Shown piece after piece: positions 49,101-61,016 of a DNA stretch of 64,000 bases. Position numbers and translations under genes: made by a program. The stretch lies in the NCBI GenBank assembly GCA_000711775.1, contig ARYC01000058.1:124001-188000 (forward strand). Reading direction: 5' to 3'. The notes below the pieces were generated by a model. The model was not told the DNA's origin. It did not search any database and saw only the letters and a list, made by a program, of their open reading frames with translations. The stretch is from Oxytricha trifallax (lineage: Eukaryota > Ciliophora > Spirotrichea > Sporadotrichida > Oxytrichidae). Positions within the stretch are counted from its first letter, which is position 1; each line of letters opens with the position of its first letter.

Positions 49101-49608
49101 AATTATTTTTTTTTCTTAGTTTAAAGAAAACATTTTAATAAAATATTGTTAAACTTTTAAAATTTTATAACTTTATAAAAATTTAATTTACAATACAAAA
49201 CTATTAAGAATTCGATAAAAAGAATGTATTGAATCTCAAAGATGTTCAAGTGAAGTTTACTCATACTAACTTTGTTGAAATAAATGGTTAAGGTTTCTAA
49301 ATTATCAAAATATTTATACATTATATTCAAGCATATCAGTTATGGTAATAATAAACTAATTGAAAAGTAATATTAGCAGTTCTTAGAGACAAAGGAAAAT
49401 AATTCAATATGCTTCTCAAATAAAAAAGATGCCTATAAAATTGAATTCTGTGATTAGATGTAAGAGATGTTTGAAATTATAAATATTAACACTAGCAAAA
49501 GGAGAATCTTAAAAAGATTTGAAATAATTTAGACACCAACTATTTTAATAAGGGATTTATCTCAAGTTAAATGGATTATCAAATCTGCCAATATTAACAA
49601 AAATTTTT
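46171..49608 (+). CDS. BAR-like/PH-like protein copy 3 (first exon split by a MITE)
   Basis: The opening DELLSLDIFE block (46178-46253) is split by a 460-bp MITE and resumes at 46714 (DIELTKLFAQFSDLMGPANLS, ISNRLMELKNVI). Later blocks: 46960-47040, 47545-47650, 48222-48595 with WVIEDDEVYKAI, 49210-49305 (VLNLKDVQVKFTHTNFVEI) and 49370-49605 (FLETKENNSICFSNKKD, FEIIN, KRFEIIQ, KWIIKSANI). It is closer to copy 2 than to copy 1. The short minus-strand ORF visible at 48436-48642 is only its shadow. Confidence 0.55.
46254..46713. mobile_element. G-rich-ended hAT-like MITE in BAR-like copy 3
   Basis: Ends are GGGGGGGGGAAATTTCCTGCCCC and its inverse, with further GGGGCAGGAAACTTCC words near each end. 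GATGATTT lies on both sides (ending near 46253 and starting near 46715), an 8-bp duplication; the empty site is visible in copy 2 at 34145. Removal with one repeat restores the exon. End positions are within a few bases because of the G runs. Confidence 0.8.
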
Positions 49609-50057
49609 AAATTAATAGAAGTCTAAATAATCATTTAATTTATATTCGAATAATCTTCTCTATACAAAATCATATTTTATTCATTGACTTTTTAATAGCA
49701 AAAATCTTTTAATAAAACCTTTTTTTTATGTTTATTTTTATGTATATTTGTTCAATCAATCAATTGAGCTTTATATGCAAAGTATTATTATTTTTTAAAT
49801 TAATTATATAATTTTATTTATATTTTCATTTAGCTTTTTGAGTAAATTTAATTGTGATAAATCATTATTGTTCTATCATTTTTTTAATAATTAATATTCA
49901 TCTTTAGTTATATTCATGAAATTTTCTAAATAAAGTGAATTGTATTAAATAATAAAATAGACAAATAAATAATTTAAAACATATTTGATCAGAGTGCTCT
50001 GTGTCATTCAACATTAATGTCAGTTACAAAAAACATATCTAACATTTTATTATTACA
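49609..50057. other. AT-rich stretch before the acidic coding block
   Basis: No recognised gene. A pyrimidine-rich TTTTATTATTACAG stands directly before the block at 50060 and looks like a splice acceptor. Confidence 0.4.
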
Positions 50058-50059
50058 GG

Positions 50060-50187
50060 TGTTGCACCTGGTAAGACTGAAGACGTCAACGAAAAGGGAG
50101 TTCAAGGAGCCATAGAGAGAAGGGCACAGGAAGTCAATATTGGTGATGAAGACGATGAAGATGAGGAGGAAGATGAAGATGAAACGT
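50060..50187 (+). CDS. Isolated coding block with acidic tail, orphan exon or MDS
   Basis: Following ...TTACAG the frame VAPGKTEDVNEKG, AIERRAQEVNIGDEDDED... runs about 43 codons with no Q stop codons, balanced base use and a Glu/Asp-rich end. It is unlike all neighbours. It may be one macronuclear-destined segment of a gene whose other parts lie elsewhere, or a captured exon. The protein is not recognised. Confidence 0.45.
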
Positions 50188-50329
50188 TTTTTTTAAATTT
50201 ACTATTACTACTGTTGTTATTACTATTACTATTATTGTAAATTAATTTTCTAATTCACTTTATTTTATTTAAAAAGCATCATGATAATTACACAGTTTTA
50301 TACCTATTCAATTTATAATTTTATAGTAA

Positions 50330-51694
50330 AACGATTATTCTGTAAATTTTATTGATTGACAGTGCTCTAAAGCATAGTTTTGAAAATAATTGTCATGCAA
50401 CTTTTTCTTGTGCTTATAATCAGATGCTAGCTGAAAATAGAACTATTAAATAACGTTTTGAAAATATTATAAAATAGTTTTTAAATAAAATTTAATCAAG
50501 TTAAATTATAGAAATCATTTGAAAATGCATTCTTGGTTCTTATTCTTTACAATTCTAATTATAAATCTAATAATTTTATAGGGTTTTTTAGAAAATCTAT
50601 ATTTCTCAATATTTTTATGCAATAATGGGGTTTCATATTCTGTAACTTTTAACCATAACAGTCTTGTTGAACAGGGAGTGATAAATAGTCCTAATCCGCT
50701 CACAGAAAGTTATACTATTAATTGATAAAAAATTACTTAAATGTAGAAAAATAATGAATTGGGGGGGGGTTTATATTATGAAAGTTATATAAAATTATTT
50801 TTTTATTTTTTTTGAATTATTAAACAGTATTGAGATGGTTAATTAATTAGAACGACCAAATTGCTTTGATTACATTAAAACTTTTGATCGTGAATCCATC
50901 TCAAACAGGTAAAAATTATCGATTTCTTAGTAATAAAGCAAAGAAACACTCTTTTACACTTTAGATAAGAAAGATGCAGAGTATAAATTCTTATTCAAAT
51001 TATTCTAAGAAAGTTTTTCAAAAGGAAGAGTTCAAAAGCAAAAAGGTGTATAATTGCCAAAAGCCTATGTAATCAAAATTGAAAAGATTATTAACAAGAA
51101 GTTGTATGAGAGATTTGTTATCGAATTAAAGTTTATGAGTGAGAAGTATCCGCAAAAAGATTTTGAAGATATAATTATTAAAATCTATTCGTTTTTATAA
51201 TGCAGCATCTATTTCATGGATCTTATTAAGTTGACCCTATATTAATCTATAACAGCAGCATTGGGTTTGATTTCAGATTGTCAAAGGAGAAATGTTTTTA
51301 TGGAAGAGGAGCTTATTTTGCAAAGAACTCTGGATATTCAGACTCCTATAGTTATATAATTCCTACTACTTCTCGATATCAAATATTTGTTGCTCTTGTT
51401 TTAACTGGAGATAGCATCACCTTAAACAACAATGAGAATACATATTAATTATTTTATTATTTTAATGAGCCTGACCTATAAGCCCCACCCTATAAACCTG
51501 GTAGTAATACTGAGAGATATGACTCTGTTCATAACGGATAGCAAGATCATTTTGTAGTATATGATCATTACAGAGCATACCCTGGCTATTTATTAAATTT
51601 ATTATCATTTTTTAATAGATGGGTTTCAATGAGTTTTGAATCTTACAAATTGTACAATATCTAATCACTTATGAAACAGTTTGATATTTTCTGA
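50330..51694 (+). CDS. WWE-PARP copy 4, the cleanest copy
   Basis: WWE-like blocks at 50330-50470 (ALKHSFENN, FSCAYNQMLAENRTI) and 50615-50730 (YSVTFNHNSL) are followed by the leader from 50836 (MVNQLERPNCFDYIKTFD). The region continues without transposon (KIEKIINKKLYERFVIELKFMSEKYPQ), crosses IESs at 51176-51201 (TATAAT) and 51437-51469 (TGAG), and carries HLFHGSYQVDP, GRGAYFAKNSGYSDSY, RYDSVHNG and DHFVVYDHYRAYPGYLL. TGA 51692-51694 ends it. Catalytic positions are His, Tyr and His. A G9 run at 50761 lies in the gap between WWE block and leader. Expected: WWE recognises ADP-ribose and the PARP fold acts as a mono-transferase or reader. Confidence 0.75.
51176..51201 (+). other. IES with TATAAT pointer, PARP copy 4
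   Basis: TATAAT at 51170-51175 and 51196-51201; 26-bp excision restores FEDI-MQHLFHG. Confidence 0.75.
51437..51469 (+). other. IES with TGAG pointer, PARP copy 4
   Basis: TGAG at 51433-51436 and 51466-51469; 33-bp excision joins LNNNE to PDLQAPP. Confidence 0.8.
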
Positions 51695-52149
51695 TAAAGT
51701 TATTCATATGATTTAAATTTTTAAATCAGTTAAGTAGTAGTTAGCTATTTCAAATTTACAGATTTGGAGAAAGTTATTTTATACCATTTATTATATTTTA
51801 ACAATAATTTACAAATACCATTTTATTAAATATTAATTATCAATTTTGATTTTTTACAAATATTTATAAGAAATTATAAACATATCCTCATTAAAACCCA
51901 TAAGAATTAACTTCAGTTGAAAAAATTCATGACATTTAATGATATAGTTACTTTTATGATATCCATTCATTTAGAATTATCAAATTTTTTTGGAGTTAAA
52001 TATGCAATCCAATTAATATTCTTAAAATAGATTGAAAATCTTATTAATATGAAAATTCTTCAAATATATATTTTAAGTATAAAAGATCTCTATATTAAAA
52101 TTGATGAATTTTCGATTTTTTGCAATTGATGTTATAATAATAAAATATT

Positions 52150-52790
52150 AAATTAGAAAGTTAATTGCTAGGTGGTACCAACCACTTAGGACTTTCTAAT
52201 AGAGCTTTCTACTACACTAAGGCCTATCGAGGGCAGGTAGGGGGTTGCTGGGCGCACCGCATGAGGGGCCAGTCGGCGGGGTTCAATCTGTCAGCATTCA
52301 CTCTTCAAGTGAGCTGGATCCTAAGATTTCCCTGCATTAGATGAGTTACCTGGCTTGAGTTCAGTTTCCTAGGTAATAGGGAGCAGGATGAAGGTACGCT
52401 CTGCCTTCAAAAGTGAGAAGACGAAAACCATTGAAGCCAACGATAAGGATTTTTCTCCCACACCGGGTTAGGGTACTGAAGCTACCACAGCGAAAGGACA
52501 GGGATTACGTTTCCCAGCAGCGGTGGGACCGGTAAGCGTTTTTCTCAAACTTCTGTCTCCTGGTTGAATCTTGCAAGCTCTGTCCGGGTTGTAACCAGAC
52601 ATCTTGATTTCGGGAGGATACTAGGTGATAGCGAGATTGGTTTTTTCGGAGTTGTCTACTTCAGGACTGCCACGTCACGGAATTTGCCGCGTCAACTCAC
52701 TCAGATACGTCTACGTCACGACTAAGATTGATGGTTTGATTTTAGTATTAAACAGTGGTGTGTTAAAATTTATTTGATTTTAAATCATTC
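52150..52790. repeat. GC-rich island, unidentified
   Basis: About 600 bp of near-balanced base composition in a very AT-rich region. A frame of 59 codons exists from ATG 52388 to TGA 52565-52567 (MKVRSAFKSEKTKTIEAND...), but its reality is uncertain. I recognise neither rRNA, tRNA nor a protein family. The last ~200 bp (from CCGGGTTGTAACCAGACATC, 52587 on) recur inverted and shortened at about 55825-56013, so the island is or contains a repeat. Confidence 0.5.
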
Positions 52791-53141
52791 ATCATCATTT
52801 TATAATAATTAAGAATGTTATGCCAATAAATGCATTTTATGGCTTTTAAGTAATAAAAAGTTATAGTCTTAAATTTTTTCAATTATTATTAGCACTATCT
52901 TCAAAGTGTTAGTCTCTTTAGTTAGTTAGCTTTTTTACATAACTTATTACCTTAATGTATATTCTTAAATTTCCTTTACTTTTAATAGGTTAATAATTTT
53001 TATTTGTATAGAATTAAATCCTATTGAATTTATTAGAATTGATAAATTCTGATGTATTTCATTAACTTTCTAAATTTTAAAACAAATTACTAAAACCTTC
53101 TAATAAAACACTTAAATAATTTAAATTTTTTAACTGCAGGA

Positions 53142-54115
53142 TATATCTTCAGAAAATCTTTTTAAAGATTTGCTCACCAGACGATTATTATAAAAGTTGT
53201 CTGGCGATCTAAATTCAACAAAAGCTTTTATCAAGATACTAAAAATAAATGAGATTAATATTTTTGTATCAAAATTATAACTAAATAATTAAAAGGTTCG
53301 ATTCCTTAAGTCTGAGATATTATGGTTTATAAATAGTATATTTAACATGATTCTTATGATATAGAGATGACCATTTAAAAATAATAGTTGATTTAAATTA
53401 CAAAGTGAAATATAATTTATAAATATAAATCATGATGACAACTTATGCATGTTTAATTAAAAGCTTGGAAATAAGATTATCACCTAAAGAAATAACCGCT
53501 ACCTTTTAAACCTTAATGACATATAATCTTAATGAGATCTCTTATAAATCAAAATATATATATAAGATGCTAAAAGAGTCTGGTGTTTGAATGGTTAGAA
53601 AGATGACTATATTATTAGTGATCACTATTAAACATACCCATTGAATAAATTTGATAATGATAAATAATGAGTCCTATTCCACTCTACAACATTTTATATT
53701 AATGTAAACATGAAATATACTTAAAATTTGATAATTTAATCTTTAAATTGACAATATAATTATCAGTTAATTTAAAATTCAAACTCGTGATTAATCAAAC
53801 TATTTTTAGAAATTAATAGAAATTTATTTAAAATTATGCTGTCGATTACACTAAATAATACAATCATGAATCTCTCACTCCTAACTATTTTGATTATGTA
53901 AAACCATTTGATAAATTTTCACATACTAACAAAACCATAATACCTATATCATAAAAAAACCAACAAAAGCTAATATCTTCTTGCAATAACTAAATCAAAA
54001 TAATGCAGTTTATACTTTCATTAAAATATTGTTTCGAGACAGCTTCGATAGAGGCAGGATAGATGTGACAACATACAATTTCAAAAAATTATATTAAACT
54101 AAAAAAAATATAAAT
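53142..54115 (+). pseudogene. Truncated WWE-PARP relative (copy 5)
   Basis: An open block at 53142-53370 (SSENLFKDLLTRRLLQKLSGDLNSTKAF... in part) precedes a leader-like block at 53877-54110 with PNYFDYVKPFD and, one frame away, RDSFDRGRIDV, matching the leader of copies 2-4 (NYFDYITTFD, DSFLKGRVDV). No HGT or catalytic block follows before 55.6 kb, so the gene is truncated or its remaining segments lie elsewhere. Confidence 0.45.
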
Positions 54116-55654
54116 AAACCATAAAATCAAATCATTCTATCATTTCATAAGATGATGTGAAATAATTAGATCAAGTAAATTAAATTTAAATGTTTTAACT
54201 TTAAACTAAATCTAAAGAATCAAAATAAAACTTTTTTAATAAAAAAATATTACAAACTAAGAAAAGAAGAAAATAAAAAATTATTTAATTTTAAAAAATT
54301 TAAATCATCTATAATTCAAACTAACCTCACTCATTTAATCCATTTATAATATTTATAATAGATTCATTATATAATCTTTTTTAATTTTCTTTTTAATGTA
54401 TAAAAGTTCGTTAATTTATTTAAAGTGGTTATTCTGCTTATAATGTTTTGCATAAGTTATGATAATAATCATGAGATTAGTAATTTAAAAATTAAGAAAA
54501 AATAATTTCCAAAGATAACTGCAGATGATAAATTTTGCAATAATATATTATTTTATATAAATCCTTAAAATCTTTATGCTATGTTTTGATTAATATTATT
54601 AAATATTTTGTATAAATTACATTGTGAGCAATCTCAATGTTTTATCGAATGACAATTGATGGAATATATAATAATAAAATAGTCTTATTTTCAATATTTG
54701 ATAAGTATTTCTATCTTGATTATGTTTTTAAATTATATCTCAAAAGGAAAGGGACTAACATAAAATATATCATTTAAAAGATTTAAATGATTATTTACAA
54801 TAAATTTATATTTAAAATTAATGCCTTCATTTAAAATGAGCAATTTTTAGATATCAGAATTTAATTCTTTTGAATATTCAGTTAGAAACTCATTTAACCA
54901 TTTTAAATAATTTGAATTGATTCATTTAAAAAATAATAAATTAATGATAGAATTCATGCAAAAGCACACTTTTGTATTTATTAATACAAATTCTATATAA
55001 TTAAAATTTCAAAATTTAAAGAATTCTTTCATTAAACCTGAATTAAGTATTAAATATTTTTATTCTATTTTAGAAGAATAGTATGTATAGTATACGAAAA
55101 AACAGTTGATTTTTTTTATGCTGTTTTTTTATGGATTATTAATATTTATGAAAAAAATATTTACTAAATAAAAAAATCCCATTTATAAACTTATTGATAT
55201 AATTATATAGTTAAATTGACTATATTTAAAATAATCCTAAATATGTTTAATTAATAAATATGATAAATTAAACAGCACAAAATTAATTATGAAAGAATAA
55301 AAAATATAAAAACCTGCAATTTTTATATTATATAAAATTTACTGATAATCAGGAAATGAATAAATGTAAGTGAATAAATCTAGACGAAGGACCTATTTGT
55401 AGAACATGTAATACCCCAAGACAAATCTCGAACTGTTATAAATCAACAGTCAAATTTAAATTAAATCGAAGTAATTTATGAGGAAAAAAATAGTGATTTG
55501 ATATAAGTAGATTTTTCCTTTTTAAAACTAAATTTCTTTTTAGTTTTTTTCAAAATATAATAGATAAATAATAAAATTTGAATTTTTTTAGAAATAAGAT
55601 ATATTTTACTTAAATGAAAATTGTAAAGCTTGGTTTGATACTTCAAGGCTTATT
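54116..55654. other. AT-rich stretch without recognised gene
   Basis: Low complexity A/T; nothing coding or repeated is recognised. Confidence 0.5.
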
Positions 55655-57209
55655 GTTCCTACCGAGATACCCTACCCCACCCCCTACCCCATACCCTACC
55701 CCACCCCTTAAAATACCCCATTTCATATCAAATTTTTTATCTACAAGGTCTAAATCGATCTCCTTCAAGACATCTCGACACACAAGACCCTATTTTGTAT
55801 AAAAGCATATAATAAATAATATTGTGTTTAATGATTAAAATCAAATAAATTTAACACATCACTGTTTAATTTTAAAATCAAACCATCAATCTTAGTCGTA
55901 ACGTCGACGTATCTGAGTGAGTTGACGTGGCAGTCATGAAGTAGAAAACTCCGAAAAAAACCATTCTCGCTATTACCTAGTCTTCACCCAAAATCAAGAT
56001 GTCAGCCCGGTAATTAATATATGAAAAAAAATTTTAAATCTATAATTACACTTTATTGGAGTAGATTAATCATATTATTTATTTCAAACTTATTCTAAAA
56101 AAAGAGTTTCCCATAAGATATTCGAATTCTTCCTTAATAACTTTAAATTATTACTTTTCCAATCTGAACAAAGTATTAATGTTGTAGTTTTACTATCATA
56201 TTTTGACTTTAAATATATCATTTTGAAAATTTCAGTAATTAGATTAAAGAGAGATTTTGTTACTTCGATTTTCTTTTAGATTTGAGAATAATAGTTTTTA
56301 GTGTAAAAGAATTTAACTAAAGAAAACCTATTGATTAAATAGTATTTCTGTCACACAAATAGAGAAGTAGACGCAACTGAGGATAAAATTAAGAGATAAA
56401 CTTAAACTTAAAAGAATCAACAATGAAAATCATGTTATGGAGGAAAACCAAATCTAATAATTTAAAGGATTTTAAAGTTTTTGATTAATTTAAATAATTA
56501 AAACTATTTGCTTATTAGGTATTTGTCACTTTGAGATTTTTTAAGTTTTAATCAATATTGTAGGAATACATTTGATTTGGGAAAAATTAAATGTATTAAA
56601 ATTTATGAAATATTAAATTCGTGGCAGTTAACTTTCTGGAAACCCTCACATTATGGTACTTGTTCGATAGAGAATTAAAAATCAACTGGACTTTACTATT
56701 AGCGGTACCCCTCTATCACATCCCTGAAGCAAGATAAATCAACTTTAATTTCGGCATTAAAATAAACTAAACAAATCACCAAAAATTAAAGTTGATTTAT
56801 CTTGCTTCAGGGATGTGATAGAGGGGTACCGCCAATAGTAAAGTCCAGCTGATTTTTAATTCTCTATCGAACAAGTACCATAATGTGAGGGTTTCCAGAA
56901 AGTTAACTGCCACGAATTGAATATTTCATTGATTTTAATTAATTTAATTTTTCCCAAATCAAATGTATTCCTACAATATCAACACTAATTTATATTTCAA
57001 CATTATTTATATTTCTATTACCACCTATTTATCTATAATAATACTAATGGAGTTTTATAAAATAGGGTCTTTGATGTCGAGATGTCATGAAGGAGATCGA
57101 TTTAGACCCTGTAGATAAAAAATTTGATATGAAATGGGGTATTTTTTAGGGGGTGGGGTAGGGTATGGGGTATGGGGTAGGGGGTGGGGTAGGGTATCTC
57201 GGTAGGAAC
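55655..57209. mobile_element. hAT-like element 1 with CCCCTA-rich inverted repeats
   Basis: Ends GTTCCTACCGAGATACCC and its inverse extend ~150 bp on each side through CCCTACCCC repeats and a shared CATTTCATAT...GACATCTCGA segment. Flanks GGCTTATT and AGCTTATA (8 bp, two differences) suggest an old 8-bp duplication. Inside lie an inverted fragment of the 52.6-kb island (55825-56013) and a palindromic MITE (56556-56993). No transposase is visible. Confidence 0.75.
56556..56993. mobile_element. Palindromic MITE, second member
   Basis: Arms of ~205 bp start TTGTAGGAATACATTTGATTT and are highly similar to the MITE at 28388-28812, including the GGCAGTTAACTTTC and GTTCGATAGAGAATT words. CAATA flanks both ends here too. 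Confidence 0.8.
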
Positions 57210-57288
57210 AGCTTATAATAAGCATTTATTCGAAATTGAGATTATTATCGTGAGAAGTTTATTAAATTAAGATCCTAAGAGAGAACGC

Positions 57289-59091
57289 TCATATACCACC
57301 CTCTTCATCCACTTCGTAGAAAGTATTGCTGCTAATTTTACGTTTGAACTATTCAGAAATTACGTTCTATTGCTGTTTATTACTAAAATATTTATCCTCA
57401 TTTTACCTCTTCAAGCTTTGATGCAGTAATTCTTGATTCTTAGATAAACTTTGTGTTAGACTTAAAACATCAGACGAGCTTTTGGGTATTCCACTATGAA
57501 TAATTGTTTAAATATGGTCTGAGTTCATTTGCAAATTTTAATAATGATCTAGTTCAAATTCAGCAATTTGCATTTTTTACTTGGTCTAGGGAATTTGTTT
57601 TTGATGTATGATTTCATTTATAGTGCTCTTTTATGATTCTTACTCAAAATTCTAAACACTGTATTGCTTAAATTAATATTAAATCTTGATTTTAATATAT
57701 AATTTTATTACGCAAAGAATGGAAGCTATCAATTTTTTAAAAAAAATATAATTATTTAATCTATGATTGTGACCAAAACTAAAAAATTTTCTTATAAAAA
57801 GCTTATTAAAATGAGAAATTATAATTTTATATATCATGCTATTTTATTACAATTTCCTAAAGTTTTATTATTTGAACTTTCAATATTAAAACTTATAAGA
57901 TTTTTATTTCATCAATACTATCTTCTTAAAGTTTCATCTTCAATATATTTATTCATTAAAAAATTTAAATAGACCAACATTTTAATGATATAAGTTTTTT
58001 CTTCATTAAGACTTTAATCTAGATTTAATTTATTAAATTTCAGCATTTCATCATCTTAATTAAAAATCTTAGTGTCCTACTACAAAAGAACTTATTAATT
58101 TTGATAGTTAAAAACTAGATTTTCTCCATTTTTCAAAGTTATAGGGGAACATAGAGTTGATATACTTTGCATCTAATTTTCAATTTGTAACTAACTCTAA
58201 TTTTTAGAAGTGTTTTGATTAACCTTTTTCATCAATACTTTTGATTGATTCAGAGAAGATAATTTTACATCATTTTTGCTTATATCTTACTTCTTAAAAG
58301 TTGATTGATTCAAACTTTAAGGTTTTCTTAAATTAAGCTAAGGGCTTTAAAACGAAAATTGCTATTTCTTGGAAGCTTTCGATGAAATTAACTGCGAGTC
58401 TATAAGATTTTTAGATTATTGCTTGTTAACAGATTTTATATCTGTTATAGCAAAACTTGTCTTGTTTAAAATAAAATAGAAAGTAAAGCTATATTTAAAC
58501 ATATTTTCAAACTATTTGTTGGTATTTGTCGAAGAATGCTTTATAATTGAGTTTTCATTATGATTATATTAAGACATATTTGTTATCTATAAGCTCATTT
58601 TGCCTAAATTACTAAGATTAAAAATCGTTTTGCCAAGTCTTTTCTCTTTTTAGTTGTTTCATAAGTTAAAACATTTAATTAACATTAAGATTATTGTTTT
58701 ACTGCTTTAAGCTATCAATTTTTCCTAAATTTTTATTCACAGACTTCAGATTTTTCTTGCTAATGGTTTAATGCCCAATCGCTTCACTGATAACTTCAGA
58801 AACTTCATTCACCCCTCGCATTACAATAGGACTCCCATGTGTACAAGTAACTTAAGTCAAGTTCCCATTTTAATTGACATGACTCTAGTTCTAAGGGCCC
58901 CCAAATGAACTTATCAAAAATGATATACTCTCTTGATCGTGTTGCTCCTCGATGATTTCAAATTAACTGCTTAAAGCACAACTATTCAAATTGTGACCAG
59001 ATTTTTAATGATTCGCCTAAACTGGTACATTTTTTTAATAGTGATTTGCCTTGAATGTGTGGGGTTATGTGTTATTTGAGGCGATTGGCTT
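57289..59091 (-). CDS. Gln-rich hypothetical protein, 5' side hit by hAT-like element 2
   Basis: With TAA/TAG as Gln two good blocks read on the minus strand: 59091-58560 (YKPIASNNTQPHTFKANHY, CALSSQFEIIEEQHDQES, SFGGPQNQSHV, VSEVISEAIGH) and 57680-57289 (KQKMQIAEFELDHYQNL, VLSLTQSLSKNQELLHQSLKRQ, NTFYEVDEEGGI then TGA 57291-57289). The part between contains further helical fragments and AT-rich gaps. The N-terminal side ends exactly at the 8-bp repeat of element 2, and the frame can continue beyond 61016. No family is recognised. The plus-strand ORF at 57763-57972 is a shadow. Confidence 0.5.
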
Positions 59092-59099
59092 ATAAGTCT

Positions 59100-61016
59100 G
59101 TTCTCCCCGACACCCCTACCCCTCCCCTACCCCTAGCGAGCCTTACACCCCTACCCCCCTACCACCCCTACCCAACCCTACCCCTCCCCTACCCCCCCCA
59201 TAAAATATGCCATTTCATATGAAAAATTTGACTCCCACAGCCTGAATCGAATTCCTTCGTGACATCTCGAATTCATGACCATTTATACATACAAAAAATA
59301 ACATAAAATTTTCAAAATCTTTTCTTTAACTATAAGTTACAAATACTATATAATTTTTTATTTTTGATAAGTTTTACTTAGTCCACCGACTTTTTCACAC
59401 ATACTCCTATTGGAAAAATATATATTATTAAATTTCTATTTACAAAAAAAATTTATTATTTTTATAGACATAACATACATAATTTAACTTTAAAAAATCA
59501 ATCTCTTACATCACCGTCATTCAGCATATTTCCAAAAAGTAGCATGATTAATTTTATATTTTTATTTTTTCAATTTTATTCTGGCTCATTTACATTTTTT
59601 TCATAAATCATAAGTTTGTTAAAATTACAATTTACTTTATTAATAGAAAGTAATGATTTTTTGATAATATTCTTTAAAGATCAGGTTGAACAAAGGTTTT
59701 AGGTGCTGCAACAACCTATTGTCCTCCTCCTGCCCTCTAGCATCAGCTGGCTCATGAAGTTCAATGTCCAAATGGAACTAACGCTAACTCATCTTAGAAA
59801 AATAGGGTACCAAAAAATATCACGTTAATAAAATTAATGGACAATAAGCATCTTACAAGCCAATATAGAGTTCTTTTCCTATGCCATACAGTATTAATCT
59901 AGATCCTTTTTGGAATTATTGTCATACCTGTTCCAAAATTCTCGTTTTCACAATAGTATTAACCTGAAGAGGAAGAAAAATACTTTGTTTAACCTGATCT
60001 TTAATGATTGATATATTATAATAGAAAATAATAAATACAATTTACGAACTGTATTGATTTTTATTGTGCTAAATGAATGAAGTAATGGTAAATTAAAATA
60101 ACATTAGTTTTAAGTTTTTTACTTTGCTTATTAGTACTACAATAAGTTCAAGATAAATAATATAATATTAAGCATTTAAGTGATTGAATATAAATGGAGA
60201 AAATTTAAAGGTTTAATGGATGATGCTTTGACTTTTAATTCTTTTTACTTTATACATCTTTACCAACTAAAATTGAAATATACTTAATTTTAATAAATCG
60301 ATTATTAAAATGTAAAGAATAATTGAAATAAATTTGTAAATATTAATGTATGAATTAAAAGTTAGAGATTTATAAAATAATTATTTTTCTTAATATGAAC
60401 TAACTTTTAATTAATTTGAGTTGAAAGTTTACTAAAAGACGATCTATTTTTTTTACAGAATTTGAAATAAAGTAAATTGTAATTTTAACAAACTTATGAT
60501 TTATGAAAAAAATGTAAATGAGCCAGAATAAAATTGAAAAAATAAAAATATAAAATTAATCATGCTACTTTTTGGAAATATGCTGAATGACGGTGATGTA
60601 AGAGATTAATTTTTTTAAAGTTAAATTATGTATGTTATGTCAATAAAAATAATTAATTTTTTTTTAAAATAGAAATTTAATAATATATATTTTCCAATAG
60701 GAGTATGTGTGAAAAAGTCGGTGGAGAAAGTAAAACTAATCAAAAATAAAAAATTATATAGTATTTGTAACTTATAGTTGGAGAAGAGATTTTGAAAATT
60801 TTATGCTATTTTTTGTACGTATAAATGGTAACGAAGTCGAGATGTCACGAAGGAATTCGATTCAGGCTGTGGGAGTCAATTTTTTCATATGAAATGGCAT
60901 ATTTTATGGGGGGTTGGAGTAGGGGAGGGGTAGGAGAGGGGGTAGGTGAGGGGTAGGGTGGGGTAGGGGTGTAAGGCTCGCGAGGGGTAGGGGAGGGTAG
61001 GGGTGTCGGGGAGAAC
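59100..61016. mobile_element. hAT-like element 2 with CCCCTA-rich inverted repeats
   Basis: GTTCTCCCCGACACCCCTAC begins it and the inverse ends it. Inverted arms of ~540 bp (59100-59645 and 60475-61016) contain degenerate CCCCTACCCC minisatellites and the same CATTTCATAT / GACATCTCGA words as element 1. Perfect 8-bp flanks ATAAGTCT (59092-59099 and 61017-61024). The 830-bp centre contains a short coding-like block (59710-59945). Confidence 0.85.
59710..59948 (+). CDS. Coding-like passenger segment inside element 2
   Basis: A frame reading GAATTYCPPPALQHQLAHEVQCPNGTN, then a possible 48-bp GT-AG intron (59808-59855), then a Cys-containing block (NYCHTCSKILVF) to TGA. Base composition is more balanced than around it. 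It may be a captured exon or a remnant of an element gene; not recognised. Confidence 0.3.

Noticed and set aside
55614..55802. Plus-strand ORF with Pro-Thr-Tyr-Pro repeats
   Set aside because: It is the translation of the CCCCTA-rich terminal repeat of element 1, not a gene.
59100..59215. Genuine telomere or chromosome end
   Set aside because: The CCCCTA tract is degenerate, internal, mirrored at 60.9-61.0 kb and bordered by an 8-bp target duplication, so it is a transposon end.
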